Origin: Enterocloster lavalensis
Lineage (GTDB): Bacteria; Bacillota; Clostridia; Lachnospirales; Lachnospiraceae
Direction: 5' to 3'
Length of the DNA: 64,000 bases
NCBI RefSeq assembly: GCF_902364025.1
Contig: NZ_CABJCG010000004.1
Coordinates: forward strand, 1-64,000
Position numbers and translations under genes: made by a program. Shown here one piece after another: positions 1 through 9,344 of the stretch (the stretch's first letter is position 1; each line of letters begins with the position of its first letter). The notes beneath the pieces were generated by a model, which saw only the letters and a program-made list of their open reading frames with translations, had not been told where the DNA came from and searched no databases.

Positions 1-60
1 CCGGGCGGATTCCGGACTTTCACCGGTTAGAAACGTGCGCCGCCGGGCGCACAATGAAAG

Positions 61-97
61 ACAGCCTGTCCGGCGCCAATGGCTCCGTACAGGCTGT
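61..97 (-). terminator. Hairpin downstream of the yerC-like gene
   Basis: ACAGCCTGT (61-69) pairs with ACAGGCTGT (89-97), and CGG/CCG can extend the stem. It lies just past the stop of the minus-strand regulator. The U tract is short (TTT), so it is a weak intrinsic terminator. A second hairpin, GTGCGCC/GGCGCAC at 35-52, lies beside it. No gene is supported in 1-123. Confidence 0.45.
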
Positions 98-123
98 TCT
101 CTTATCATACATCAACCATACCG

Positions 124-432
124 TTATGTCCCGGCAGGTCCGTCCGGCGGCGTAAGTCTTGCAAATACCATATCATACCCATCGCTCCCATAGTTCAGCG
201 AGCGGTTCACGCGGCTGATGGTGGCGGTGGAAGCACCCGTCTTCTCCGCAATCTCCAGATAGGTCTTACCCTCGCGCAGCATCTTAGCCACCTCGTAGCG
301 CTGAGAAAGGGAGAGCAGCTCGTTGATGGTGCAGACATCCTCAAAAAACTTATAGCACTCCTCCGGGTTCTTCAGCGTCAGGATCGCGTCGAACAAATGA
401 TCTACCGCCTCGGTTTTGATTTTCTTGTTCAT
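124..432 (-). CDS. YerC/YecD family TrpR-related regulator
   Basis: A 102-residue protein of the firmicute YerC/YecD family, which shares the TrpR repressor fold. Residues about 30-50 (LSLSQRYEVAKML) form the leading helices, and about 53-80 hold the helix-turn-helix (TYLEIAEKTGASTATISRVN). The acidic N-terminal part (FDAILTLKNPEECYKFFEDVCT) is typical of the family, and the length matches the usual 95-105 residues. The family is conserved in firmicutes but its targets are poorly known, so DNA binding is a family inference. It is single on the minus strand with a hairpin downstream. Family assignment is firm; the specific function is not. Confidence 0.88.
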   Translation of the reverse strand: MNKKIKTEAVDHLFDAILTLKNPEECYKFFEDVCTINELLSLSQRYEVAKMLREGKTYLEIAEKTGASTATISRVNRSLNYGSDGYDMVFARLTPPDGPAGT

Positions 433-528
433 GGTTCGGTACCCTCTCCTTGGTCATCTTTCAAACTTCATTCATTTTAGCATATTAAAGTCCGAAAGTC
501 TACCCTTCCCATGAATTTTTAGAATGAT

Positions 529-1341
529 TTAAGATAACATAAATTTCTCCACCACATGGGCCACCCCATCCTCATTGTTGGACAGCGTGATATAGTCCGC
601 GGCTTTGCGCAGGGGCAGAACCGCGTTCTCCATGGCAACGCCCAGGCCGGCGAACTGAACCATGGTCAGGTCGTTGTAGCCGTCGCCGCAGGCGATCATC
701 TGATCCTTCGTCATCCCCAGCACCTCCAGCAGACGCGCCAGGGACAGGGCCTTGTCGATACCCTTGGGCATCACTTCCAGAAAATACGGCTCCGAGCGGT
801 AAACGCTGAAATTCTTGCCCAGCGCCGCCTTCACCAGCGGTTCCACCGTCACCAGATAGTCACCGTCGTCCAGCATGAGGAATTTGGGCACCTCGAACCG
901 GACGTAATCTTTCATGCTCTCCACCTGAACCAGCGGCAGATGGTTGATGTTGGACTCCATCACCGCGTAGGGGCACTGATCGTTGTTGGTTATGATCCGA
1001 GTCTCCTCATAGGTCAAAATATCCACCCGGTGCTCCTCCGCCAGGCCGATAATCCGTTCGTTGGCCGCCAGCGGAATCTGCGAGGCGAACACCACCTCGC
1101 CGGTGCGGCAGTTGGTGATCATTCCCCCGTTGTAGGACAAAATATAGCTGCCGAAGCGCTCCAGCTCCAGTTCCTTTGCCAGGGGCTCCACCCCCGCCGT
1201 GGGGCGGCCTGAGGCCAGAACCACGATTTTCCCCTGTTCCTGGGCGCTCATCAGCGCCTGTTTGGTCCGGGGCGTAATCACCTTGTCCCGGTTTGTCAGC
1301 GTGCCGTCCAGATCCAGCACAATCATCTCATAATTGGTCAT
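529..1341 (-). CDS. Cof-type HAD-superfamily sugar-phosphate phosphatase
   Basis: A 270-residue HAD hydrolase of the Cof subfamily (IIB cap). Motif I is DLDGTLTN with nucleophile D10 and acid D12; motif II lies in the VVLASGRP segment near residue 45; motif IV is GDGYNDLTM near residue 220. The family dephosphorylates sugar phosphates and similar small metabolites in the cytosol. I take the ATG at 1341, with GGGGAG upstream; the longer reading adds an N-terminal tail before MTNYEMIVLDLDG that the family lacks. It follows the helicase gene on the same strand with a short gap. The substrate cannot be told from sequence. Confidence 0.88.
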   Translation of the reverse strand: MTNYEMIVLDLDGTLTNRDKVITPRTKQALMSAQEQGKIVVLASGRPTAGVEPLAKELELERFGSYILSYNGGMITNCRTGEVVFASQIPLAANERIIGLAEEHRVDILTYEETRIITNNDQCPYAVMESNINHLPLVQVESMKDYVRFEVPKFLMLDDGDYLVTVEPLVKAALGKNFSVYRSEPYFLEVMPKGIDKALSLARLLEVLGMTKDQMIACGDGYNDLTMVQFAGLGVAMENAVLPLRKAADYITLSNNEDGVAHVVEKFMLS

Positions 1342-1403
1342 TCCAGTTTCTCCCCTTGTCGTGCGTAATTTCACCTATTCATTCTACCAGAAACGCAGCC
1401 GCG

Positions 1404-3893
1404 CTACAACTGCAATTTCTCATACCGCTTGCGGTAGTAGTCCATGGTCCGAAAATCGATCACATCCCTCATTTGCCCGGAAAAACCAGGCAGGCGCACC
1501 GCCTCATGCAGCTGGGGATTCAGTGCCAGCACCGCCCCTTCCTGCTCCACGAAAAATCCGTTTCCGGACTGCAGCAGGAAATGCACCGGGTTCTTCAGCG
1601 CCTCGCTCACACAGCGTTTCTTATCCCAGGTCCTGAAATCGCTGGTACTCTTATCCCGTTCCAGATCTTTCCAGTTATTGGCCGTGCTGTAAAATTCCTT
1701 GTAGCTCCGGTAAATGTCCTCCTCATCGATGGCCGTCTTTAAATCCCCGTTATTGTAAAATGCCAGCAGCACCGTCATCTTGTAGGATTTGGACATCCCT
1801 GTGGTCTCCAGCAATTCCAGAAATTCGTTGCCGATGCTCTCAAAGATAGCCCGCTCCTGCTCCCCCAACTCCCCAAGGCTGTCCAGGTATCGCAGGTAAT
1901 GTTTAAAGGGACTGGTCTTCATGCCGGCACACAGCTGGAATACCTCGTCCTCCATGCAGGTGAACAGATCCATGCGGGTGGGCACTTTGCCGTCAAGCAG
2001 CTCCTTGACCCGGAAATACTCCTCCCGGACCCGGTCCTCCCGCTTCGCCTTCTTCTTTGCCATCTCCCGGAACAGGTCGATCAGCCGCATATCAAAATCC
2101 ACCAGACAGTCGTCCGGGAATTCAAAATCCTGCGGCTCCATTTTCCCGGCCTCGGCGCTGGAATAGGGCTTGCCGCTCAGGAGGAAGGGCGCGGCTCCGG
2201 CCTTCTCATAGTTGCCGATAAAGTCCAGCACATTGAGAAATTCCTTACCACGGCTCTTTCGCAGGCCTCTGCCCAGCTGCTGTAAAAACACCACCGGAGA
2301 CTCCGTGGGCCGCAGAAACATGACCATATCCAGCTCGCTGATATCCAGTCCCTCGTTGAACATGTCCACAGAGAAGATCACCCGGAGCTCGCCATCCCGC
2401 AGCCTGCGCACGGCCTCGCTCCGGTCCGCCGCGTACTCCCCGTCACTGTCGCTGTACACCGCGGCGGCGGGAATATTCCGGCGGCAGAATTCCTTTGCCA
2501 TCTGCTCCGCGTGCTTTCGCGAACAGCAGAAGCCCAAAGCCCGCCTGGACCTGTATTTACAGTAATACCGGTAGATCAGCTCGTAGCGCGTCCCCACCGT
2601 CAGTTGTCCGGTCAGCTCCTCCTCCGCATACCTGCCCTTCACGATGCGGATCTGGGAATAATCCACCGTCTCGTCGTAAATCCCATAATAATGAAACGGC
2701 ACCAGCAGCCCCTTGTTGATCGCATCCCTTAAATTAATCTCATATGGGACATTGTAATCACACAGCTCATAAAGACTCCGGCCGTCCAGGCGGTCTGGTG
2801 TGGCCGTCAAACCCAGCAGAAACTCCGGCCGGAAATATTCGATGATGCGCCGGTACTGGTCCGTAACCGCATGGTGGAACTCGTCGATCACAATATAGTC
2901 AAAGTAATCCCTGGCAAAATACCGCTCGTTTAAATAGGCGGGTCTTCCCAGGGTTGAGACCGAGGCGAAAACCACGGATTTCCCCGTGGTCTTTTCCCGG
3001 CCGGTAAAAAAGCCGTAATCCCGGGACTGGCGCACATTATAAAAGCTCTCCGCCGCCTGTCTCAAAATCTCATCCCGGTGGGCCACAAACAACACCCGCT
3101 CAAAGCTCTGGGAGTCAAAGGCCGCCAGATATGTCTTGCCCACACCGGTGGCGGCCAGGACCAGCCCCTTTTTCGCGCCCTCCCTGCGGCTGTTCTTCAG
3201 CGCGTACAGGGCCTCGATCTGCGCGCCCCGGGGCTGAAACAGCGCCTCCACCTTCATTTCCGGTCCGAACTGGTCGTATTTCTCCAAATCCCGTTGAACA
3301 GCCGGCTTCTTCCACTCTCTGGAGTACCGGGCCAGCTCCTGATCGTCGATGAGAATCGAGTGCCGGTAAAATAAATCCTCAAATGTCTCGTAGAACCGGC
3401 TGAAATTCCCACTGTCCCGCAGACTGTCGAAGTGATAATTCCACTCGATCCCGGAGGTCAGGGCGCTGCGGGACATATTGGACGAGCCGATGTAAATTTC
3501 CCCAAGATCTCCGCGATGAAAAATGTATGCCTTGGGATGAAAGGACCGCCCCTTTTCGTTGTAAAACCGCAGCTCCACCTGATCCCCCAGCTGGTCCTTG
3601 ATCAGGTACAGCGCTCCCGGCTGGGTGATTCCCAGGTAGTTGCCCGTGAGAATCCGAATTTTCACCCCGCGGTCCAGAGCCTGCTTTAAATCCGCCAACA
3701 GCAGCCGCACCCCGGATTCCATAAGAAAGGACACGATAATGTCGATCTGCTCCGCGCAGGCCATGCTGCGTTTCAACTGGTACAGCAGGAAGCGGTTTTT
3801 GTCCCGTCCCCCGGTCAAAACGTCGCAGGGCTCGATGCCCACAATGATCTGTTCCGATTCGTCAAACGCTTCCCTAACCGTATTTTCCGTCAT
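1404..3893 (-). CDS. PLD-nuclease/SF2 helicase fusion protein
   Basis: An 829-residue protein with an N-terminal phospholipase-D-like nuclease domain (HPKAYIF near 118 and IGSSNMS near 138, the HxK...N pattern), followed by a superfamily 2 helicase: motif I AATGVGKT near 250, motif II DEFHH near 337, motif III TATPDR near 363, and motif VI QLGRGLRKSRG near 538. The C-terminal 250 residues match no motif I can name. This is the layout of the PLDc/ResIII/Helicase_C proteins, some of which carry a DUF3427 tail. Such proteins act on DNA and often lie in defence or repair settings, but no restriction or modification partner is nearby. Start: ATG at 3893 with GGGGAG upstream. The domain call is firm; the cellular role is open. 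Confidence 0.85.
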   Translation of the reverse strand: MTENTVREAFDESEQIIVGIEPCDVLTGGRDKNRFLLYQLKRSMACAEQIDIIVSFLMESGVRLLLADLKQALDRGVKIRILTGNYLGITQPGALYLIKDQLGDQVELRFYNEKGRSFHPKAYIFHRGDLGEIYIGSSNMSRSALTSGIEWNYHFDSLRDSGNFSRFYETFEDLFYRHSILIDDQELARYSREWKKPAVQRDLEKYDQFGPEMKVEALFQPRGAQIEALYALKNSRREGAKKGLVLAATGVGKTYLAAFDSQSFERVLFVAHRDEILRQAAESFYNVRQSRDYGFFTGREKTTGKSVVFASVSTLGRPAYLNERYFARDYFDYIVIDEFHHAVTDQYRRIIEYFRPEFLLGLTATPDRLDGRSLYELCDYNVPYEINLRDAINKGLLVPFHYYGIYDETVDYSQIRIVKGRYAEEELTGQLTVGTRYELIYRYYCKYRSRRALGFCCSRKHAEQMAKEFCRRNIPAAAVYSDSDGEYAADRSEAVRRLRDGELRVIFSVDMFNEGLDISELDMVMFLRPTESPVVFLQQLGRGLRKSRGKEFLNVLDFIGNYEKAGAAPFLLSGKPYSSAEAGKMEPQDFEFPDDCLVDFDMRLIDLFREMAKKKAKREDRVREEYFRVKELLDGKVPTRMDLFTCMEDEVFQLCAGMKTSPFKHYLRYLDSLGELGEQERAIFESIGNEFLELLETTGMSKSYKMTVLLAFYNNGDLKTAIDEEDIYRSYKEFYSTANNWKDLERDKSTSDFRTWDKKRCVSEALKNPVHFLLQSGNGFFVEQEGAVLALNPQLHEAVRLPGFSGQMRDVIDFRTMDYYRKRYEKLQL

Positions 3894-3966
3894 TTGCTCT
3901 CTCCCCGGCCAAATTCCCTATCAGCTTCATCCCATTTATCATACCATTATTTCCCAGGCCCGGCAA

Positions 3967-4018
3967 TGGGAAAACATTTCCCAACCCGTTCACACTCCGC
4001 CCCGTCCCGCAATACAAT
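3967..4018 (+). promoter_or_regulatory. Promoter and inverted repeat of the split SBP gene
   Basis: TTCACA (3989-3994) and TACAAT (4013-4018), 18 bp apart, form a plausible sigma-A promoter for the gene starting at 4054. Just upstream, TGGGAAA (3967-3973) and TTTCCCA (3977-3983) form a perfect 7-bp inverted repeat with a 3-bp spacer, placed like an activator or operator site. No regulator can be named. Confidence 0.45.
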
Positions 4019-4053
4019 GGTACTATGAGACTATGATTATTAAGGAGACGATT

Positions 4054-4806
4054 ATGAGACGACTGCTCACTGTTTTTCTGGCAGGCTCCCTGGCCGCCCT
4101 CAGCCTGACCGGCTGTGGAAAGAAGGAGGCCGCCGGCGGGCTCACCCCTGTGACCTTAAACGAAGTGGCCCATTCCATATTCTACGCGCCCCAGTACGCG
4201 GCCATCGAACTGGGTTATTTTGAGGATGAGGGCATCGATCTGACGCTGGTCAACGGGGCCGGCGCGGATAAAGTGATGACCGCCATGATTTCCGGCGATG
4301 CGGATATCGGTTTTATGGGATCCGAGGCCAGCATCTATACTTACGCCAACGGCAACGAGGACTACGCGGTCAACTTCGCCCAACTGACCCAGCGGGCCGG
4401 CAACTTCCTGGTAGGCCGCCAGCCGGAAGCCAACTTTGACTGGAACAGCCTGAAGGGCAAGAAGGTGCTTGGAGGAAGAGCGGGCGGGATGCCCCAGATG
4501 GTATTCGAGTATATTCTGAAAAAGCACGGCCTGGACCCCAAGACGGATCTAAACATCGACCAGAGTATCAACTTTGGACTGACCGCCGCCGCCTTCACCA
4601 GCAACGACGCGGACTACACCGTGGAGTTCGAGCCCTTCGCCACCGGCCTGGAAATGGACGGAAGCGGCTACGTGGTGGCCTCCCTCGGCACGGAATCAGG
4701 CTATGTGCCCTACACGGCTTACTGTGCGAAGAAGAGTTATATGGAGAAGAATCCGGAGATTATTCAGAAGTTTACCAATGCGATCCAAATGGCATTGAAC
4801 AAATGA
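4054..4806 (+). pseudogene. SsuA/THI5-like ABC substrate-binding protein, 5' part, split by the element
   Basis: The first 243 codons of an NMT1/THI5/SsuA-type lipoprotein, followed by seven element-derived codons to a stop at 4806. The signal peptide and lipobox LTGC lie near residues 15-25, and NEVAHSIFYAPQYAAIELGYF is split here as NEVAHSIFYAP and QYAAIELGYF, the usual family start. AAGGAG at 4042-4047 sits 6 bp before the ATG at 4054; a longer in-frame reading from 3640 runs through the upstream gene and is rejected. Joining codon 243 (gcg, ending 4782) to 21926 gives an uninterrupted 331-residue protein, the normal family length. These proteins bring sulfonates, pyrimidine thiamin precursors or similar ligands to an ABC permease. 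No permease or ATPase is adjacent. The product here lacks the last quarter and is probably non-functional. Confidence 0.9.
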
Positions 4807-4809
4807 CAC
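4775..4809 (+). other. attL, left junction of the integrated element
   Basis: Chromosomal coding sequence runs to the shared ATCCA (4783-4787); element sequence follows. Inside the element, ATTGAACAAATGACAC (4794-4809) is an arm that recurs in inverted orientation at the right end (21907-21922) with 13 of 16 matches. Joining both inner ends puts the dyad centre on CA of ATCCA, as expected for a serine-integrase crossover dinucleotide. Confidence 0.85.
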
Positions 4810-4931
4810 TAAAATGGCACCAGCTATTCGGCCGATGCCATTCACTTACTCATATTAGCTTTATACACCTGTTTTTTTCAAATGTCAACGCATGAGCTAA
4901 TTCTATCTTAAAAAAATCAGAAGAGAAACAT

Positions 4932-6149
4932 TCAGATGCATCCAACAGGAATATACCTGTTTTTCCCGTCAATAGGCACAATCATAGGAGTCATGCAGAT
5001 AACCGCGCCTTCCCCAACATCCAACCCCATATCTTCCAAAACTCCAAAATGTTTAACAGCACTTTTTCCTGGATTCGCGCTCTTTTTAATCTCCACCGGA
5101 TAAGCTTTTCCATTCTCCAGTATAATCAGGTCAATCTCTTTATTATTATTGTCCCTGTAATAACACAGACGGTTTCTTGTATCCATTCCCGCGTTGGCAT
5201 AGCTTTTAACAATTTCAGATATTACATATGTTTCAAACATGGCTTCGGCCATAGCAGATAACTCCAGGGCTCTGGGATTGTTCCAAAGACTTAGATAGCA
5301 GGCCAGTCCCGTATCCATAAAATAAAGTTTTGGCCGCTTTACAATCCGTTTGATTGTATTGTTAAAATATGGCGGAAGAAGATAGATCAGCCCGGAAGAC
5401 TGGAGAAGAGACAACCAGTTTTCCGCCGTTTTTCCATCAATCTCCGTATCCCTGGACAGATCTGCCAGAACTACTTCCTGACCGGTACGGGCTGCCACAC
5501 ACGCAATAAATTTCAAAAATCTGGATTCATCTTTTATCTTTACCAGATCCCGGATATCCCGCTCTAAATACGTCTGCATATAAGAACCGTAATATTCTTC
5601 AATCGGCATACCTTCATTTACCTTAACCGCCGGCATACTGCCCCGATAAATACATTCAAAAATCTCTGAAACAGTTCGGTTACCTCCCTGCATTTTTACA
5701 TTGGAAGGCAGGAACGCCTCATTTTCCCTTCCTTCCAGCTCCGATTGGCTAAGTGAATAAAGCGTCATAATTCCAACCCGGCCAGCCAGGGATTCACTTA
5801 CATTTTTCATCATATGAAACATCTGGGAGCCGGTTAGAAAATACTGTCCCTTTTCAGGATTCTCATCTACCCTGATTTTTATATACGGCAGCAGCTCCGG
5901 CGCATACTGTATTTCATCAATAATTACAGGAGGAGTATACTGCTGTAAAAAAAGTTCCGGATCTTCCTTGGCAAGCGCCCTGACCTGTGGGTAATCCAAA
6001 GTAACATAACTCACCTGTTTCGTCCACCTTCCGGCAAGCTCCCTTAACATAGTTGTTTTTCCAACCTGCCTGGGACCACATATCATAAGTACAGGGAAGA
6101 AGCCTGCTAATTTTTCAATCCGTTCTTCCATCGCGCGTTGAATATACAT
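4932..6149 (-). CDS. AAA ATPase with DUF4143 domain
   Basis: A 405-residue protein with Walker A GPRQVGKT at residues 25-32, Walker B IIDEIQ near 76-81, sensor TGSQ near 107, and a C-terminal DUF4143 region with a PD-(D/E)XK-like core (EIDLIILENGKAYPVEIKK, E/D...ExK). This is the COG1373 family, found widely in bacteria and archaea with no settled function. GGAGGT sits 5 bp before the ATG at 6149. It is the outermost gene at the attL end; a second, more diverged member (20135-21514) is the outermost at the attR end. Cargo or element maintenance are both possible. Confidence 0.88.
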   Translation of the reverse strand: MYIQRAMEERIEKLAGFFPVLMICGPRQVGKTTMLRELAGRWTKQVSYVTLDYPQVRALAKEDPELFLQQYTPPVIIDEIQYAPELLPYIKIRVDENPEKGQYFLTGSQMFHMMKNVSESLAGRVGIMTLYSLSQSELEGRENEAFLPSNVKMQGGNRTVSEIFECIYRGSMPAVKVNEGMPIEEYYGSYMQTYLERDIRDLVKIKDESRFLKFIACVAARTGQEVVLADLSRDTEIDGKTAENWLSLLQSSGLIYLLPPYFNNTIKRIVKRPKLYFMDTGLACYLSLWNNPRALELSAMAEAMFETYVISEIVKSYANAGMDTRNRLCYYRDNNNKEIDLIILENGKAYPVEIKKSANPGKSAVKHFGVLEDMGLDVGEGAVICMTPMIVPIDGKNRYIPVGCI

Positions 6150-6300
6150 ATGGTACCTCCTCTCTTATATCCACATTCATTCTATCTCTATTATAGAATG
6201 ATTATCGGATATAGTCAAAGTTTTTATACAAAATAAGAATTGTTCTCCGTTTTTGTATGTTTTAATTCTTCGGCAGGCCTGACTGTTACGATATTCCGCA

Positions 6301-8043
6301 TCAAATGTAAATATTAACTTCAAGATCCTCCCACTTATGCTTCAGAACCCGTTTTCCGCTCATTGTCCGGTATCTTACCGCGTCATCATATGTCAGTCGG
6401 ATGGATTTTAGCTTTGTGCATTTCACCCGCTCCTCTCTCCTTGGATTTGAGCTTTCAAATACCTTGTATTTAATTACTTTTTCTTCAGCTCCTACATCCC
6501 CAAAGTTATCATTTCCCATACTTAAATACATGTCAAACTCATTGTCGGAAATATGTACAAGTTTCCATACGAAGCCATCCACAACATCGCGGTTTAGCTT
6601 TGGTTTAGACAGATCAAGGATCTTTTCCAGCGCTTCTTTTATGCTGTTGATTTTCTTATGGTAATCAGCCGAAGCAACCCGGCTCGTTTCAGCTTCCGCA
6701 ATGGAAATGTTCAATTTTTGAATTTCCATATCGTACTCTTCTCTCTTGGCCGCATATTCCTCCTTGGTTATCTCGCCATCTGCTCTCATATCAAATAAGC
6801 CTCGTTTCCGTTTCTCCAGTTTGTCGATATTATCTTGTATGGTTCTAATTTCCAAATGACTCAATGTGCTCTCTTCTCTGTAGCATTCTTCGATTATTTT
6901 TAAAGCCTGAGTTATATCGGTTTTGCTGCTGCCCCACACATCGTTGATAACATGCCAGGCGATCATATCGAGTTTCCATTCCAGTATCGTCCTTAAGGAA
7001 CAGGTATCTTCGGTATCGGTAATACCGCTCTTTACCTTGATTCCATTCATATGCTGTGAATGACAAATAAAAATATATTCGTTCCCACTGGCGATCCTTC
7101 GCACAGTGCCACATCCGCAGCCACAAAGATATTTTCCACACCAGACACTCTTACTATCCTTTTTCCCTTTGTTGTTCATTTTATTATAGCGCAGCTGCCT
7201 GAGACGTTTGACCTCCTCAAATGCCTCCTCAGAAATAATTGCTTCATAATCGCCCTGGATATATTCGATCTTATCCGGACTGTTTTTAACCCGGTTCTGT
7301 GTGAGATAGCCATCAGAGACTTTTTCCAACTGCCGCTGCCGGCCGGTGTAAAATGGATTGCTTAAAATATTGTCGATCACCTGGAACTGCCAATGGCTTT
7401 TACCAGTTGCCGTCTTATATCCATGCTCCTCCAATTTTCGCTTGATTGTCCTGATTCCATCTCCTCCTAAATACCACTTGAAAATTTTTTTAACAATGAT
7501 CGCCTGCTCCGTATCGATCTCATACTGGTTTCTTCCTACTCGCCGGTATCCCAGGATGTTGCCGCTTCCCCTAAGCACTCCCTTCTGTCTGGAAATTCTC
7601 TGGCCCGCCCGCACATTCTCAGAGGTTTTACGACTTTCCTCCTGGGCGATTGTTGCCATAATACTGAGGCGCAGCTCGCCGTCATTATCCGATATGGTCC
7701 ATATCCCGTCATTGACAAAATAGACCTCAATGCCATGCTGCTTCAATAGCCGGACATAGGACAGAGCATCCACCGTATTTCTGGCAAACCGTTTGGTTTC
7801 CCTCGTAACAATCAGATCATACTTGTGAAATTTGATTCCATCATCCAGCATCTGCTGAAATCCTTTTCTTTTTCTGACGCTGGTTCCTGTAACTCCGGCA
7901 TCTTCATATTCCCCCACAACGGTCCACTCTGGATGAAGTGCCAGCAACTGCTTGTACCAGACCATCTGATTGTCAAAAGCAGATAGCTGTTCATCGCTCT
8001 GGGTGCTGACCCTGCCGTAAAAAACTATTCTCCTTTTTTCCAT
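6301..8043 (-). CDS. Large serine recombinase (integrase) of the element
   Basis: A 580-residue large serine recombinase. The resolvase catalytic domain starts YGRVST with nucleophile S13 and has the conserved arginine stretch TRETKRFARN near 80-90. A recombinase domain follows, then a zinc ribbon (CGKYLCGCGCG near 310, with a later Cys) and a coiled coil near 395-455 (DNIDKLEKRKR... EIQKLNISIAEAE). AAGGAG lies 7 bp before the ATG. This family integrates at short sites with a 2-bp crossover, which fits the ATCCA junctions found here. It presumably catalysed insertion into the SBP gene, and an Xis-like partner would be needed to excise. Confidence 0.95.
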   Translation of the reverse strand: MEKRRIVFYGRVSTQSDEQLSAFDNQMVWYKQLLALHPEWTVVGEYEDAGVTGTSVRKRKGFQQMLDDGIKFHKYDLIVTRETKRFARNTVDALSYVRLLKQHGIEVYFVNDGIWTISDNDGELRLSIMATIAQEESRKTSENVRAGQRISRQKGVLRGSGNILGYRRVGRNQYEIDTEQAIIVKKIFKWYLGGDGIRTIKRKLEEHGYKTATGKSHWQFQVIDNILSNPFYTGRQRQLEKVSDGYLTQNRVKNSPDKIEYIQGDYEAIISEEAFEEVKRLRQLRYNKMNNKGKKDSKSVWCGKYLCGCGCGTVRRIASGNEYIFICHSQHMNGIKVKSGITDTEDTCSLRTILEWKLDMIAWHVINDVWGSSKTDITQALKIIEECYREESTLSHLEIRTIQDNIDKLEKRKRGLFDMRADGEITKEEYAAKREEYDMEIQKLNISIAEAETSRVASADYHKKINSIKEALEKILDLSKPKLNRDVVDGFVWKLVHISDNEFDMYLSMGNDNFGDVGAEEKVIKYKVFESSNPRREERVKCTKLKSIRLTYDDAVRYRTMSGKRVLKHKWEDLEVNIYI

Positions 8044-8094
8044 TGCCGGTCTCCTTGAAGAAAGCCCGGCATATAACAGCCAGGCCTTCTGATC

Positions 8095-8199
8095 TTAAAA
8101 TCCATATTTTTTCTTGATTTCACGATACGTTTCGAAGTTTATCACGCCACTTTTATACGCCGCCCGAATGGCCAGGATCACACCAGTGCTTACCTGCAT
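8095..8199 (-). CDS. Small SHOCT-like protein beside the recombinase
   Basis: A 34-codon ORF (starts MQVSTGVILAIRAAYKSG, ends with a basic YREIKKKYGF). GGTGAGG precedes the ATG; TTG or GTG starts five or three codons earlier are possible. It lies 51 bp upstream of the recombinase on the same strand and is probably co-transcribed. Very short basic ORFs of this kind are often found beside site-specific recombinases; their role is not known to me. No other support. Confidence 0.5.
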   Translation of the reverse strand: MQVSTGVILAIRAAYKSGVINFETYREIKKKYGF

Positions 8200-8294
8200 A
8201 TTCCTCACCGCCAATTCTGCCTTTTACTATATGTATACGGATCAACATCTTGTCTTACACCTCTTTCTTATGAATAAAATATATCTTCGGTTTA

Positions 8295-9344
8295 TCAGAT
8301 CTTAATTTTAAGTGCGCCGTTGTAAGCGGCTTCATTAATAATGAGAGAACCGTTGACTACACATTCACCTACTTTTAGCGTTTTCAGCCTCATTTGCCAA
8401 TAAGCCTGACGTTTCTCTCCTATCAGCTTTCCAACCATCGCAATTTCATTTTCCGGCGGTGAGAAAAAGAGCTGATTTCCTGCCTGGAGTAAGCAGCGTG
8501 TTAAATCCGCTTTGCTGCTTCCTCCCAATGCCTGAGTAATTAGAACTAACTGTAATCCGAGCTTTCTTCCTTCTGAAAGAATTGTACTGATAATACCCGT
8601 CTTTTCCCAGTTTAAATTCTGACACTCGTCCAGAAACAGGCATAGTCCATTTTCCATAAAGACACCTGCATTGGCTAAACGCCAAATATAAGCCAGAATA
8701 ATCTCAACAATAAGTGCCTGCGTAGACTCTGAAAATTTTGATAATCTGAGGATATTAATTTTATGATCCTCAATAAAATTAGGGCCATTGTGGAAAATGT
8801 TCTTCTTAAAAATGTACCGCAGCTTGTCCTGAATCGAAGCAGCCTTTTCATCATTGACCATGTTAAGTGCGCGATCTAAAGAAGCAAGCCCATACTTTTC
8901 ATATGATTTTTCTTCAGCAACGAAAGCCACAGCCTCATATAAATATTCCCTTTGTCTAGCACCAAGCCTTATAGCACTGCTTAAAACATTCGTGATTGAT
9001 GTTATCACATCCAGCATTTCTTCCGCATTCCCATCCGTATACATTAATGGACTAAACAGCGGAATAGAAATGCCTGCTGAGTTGGCTTTAATGTCATGAC
9101 TCTTTTCCTTTATATCATTTCTATACTCAGGAAAAATGTTTTCATCACTGAATAAGCGGTGCATATCAAAAACAATAATAGAACCCGCTCCATTAACTGC
9201 AATATTTCGAATGATTTTCTGTCCGGCTACCGATTTTCCAGCTCCTGATCTTCCGGATATTGCAATATGGGGATTACTGGATTTATCCATATCCAGCATA
9301 ACTTTTCCATCTATATGGATGCCTATTTCAATCAAATTACACAT
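8295..9344 (-). CDS. HerA/FtsK-like P-loop ATPase (DUF87 type)
   Basis: A 349-residue ATPase. Walker A GRSGAGKS at 31-38 follows the short beta-rich start typical of the HerA/VirB4/TraG class. Walker B with following catalytic acid is CLFLDECQNL near 232-241, and a Q-rich sensor QLVLITQALGG lies near 262. The conserved small N-terminal HAS-barrel is very short. Family members pump or translocate DNA, either as conjugation coupling proteins or as HerA with NurA nuclease. No NurA is seen. The start overlaps the end of the upstream gene by 8 bp, so the two are coupled. In a relaxase-bearing element a coupling-like role is the best guess. Confidence 0.8.
   Translation of the reverse strand: MCNLIEIGIHIDGKVMLDMDKSSNPHIAISGRSGAGKSVAGQKIIRNIAVNGAGSIIVFDMHRLFSDENIFPEYRNDIKEKSHDIKANSAGISIPLFSPLMYTDGNAEEMLDVITSITNVLSSAIRLGARQREYLYEAVAFVAEEKSYEKYGLASLDRALNMVNDEKAASIQDKLRYIFKKNIFHNGPNFIEDHKINILRLSKFSESTQALIVEIILAYIWRLANAGVFMENGLCLFLDECQNLNWEKTGIISTILSEGRKLGLQLVLITQALGGSSKADLTRCLLQAGNQLFFSPPENEIAMVGKLIGEKRQAYWQMRLKTLKVGECVVNGSLIINEAAYNGALKIKI

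Noticed and set aside
8114..8305. 63-codon plus-strand ORF between recombinase and ATPase genes
   Set aside because: It opposes the better supported 34-codon minus-strand ORF and has no ribosome site.
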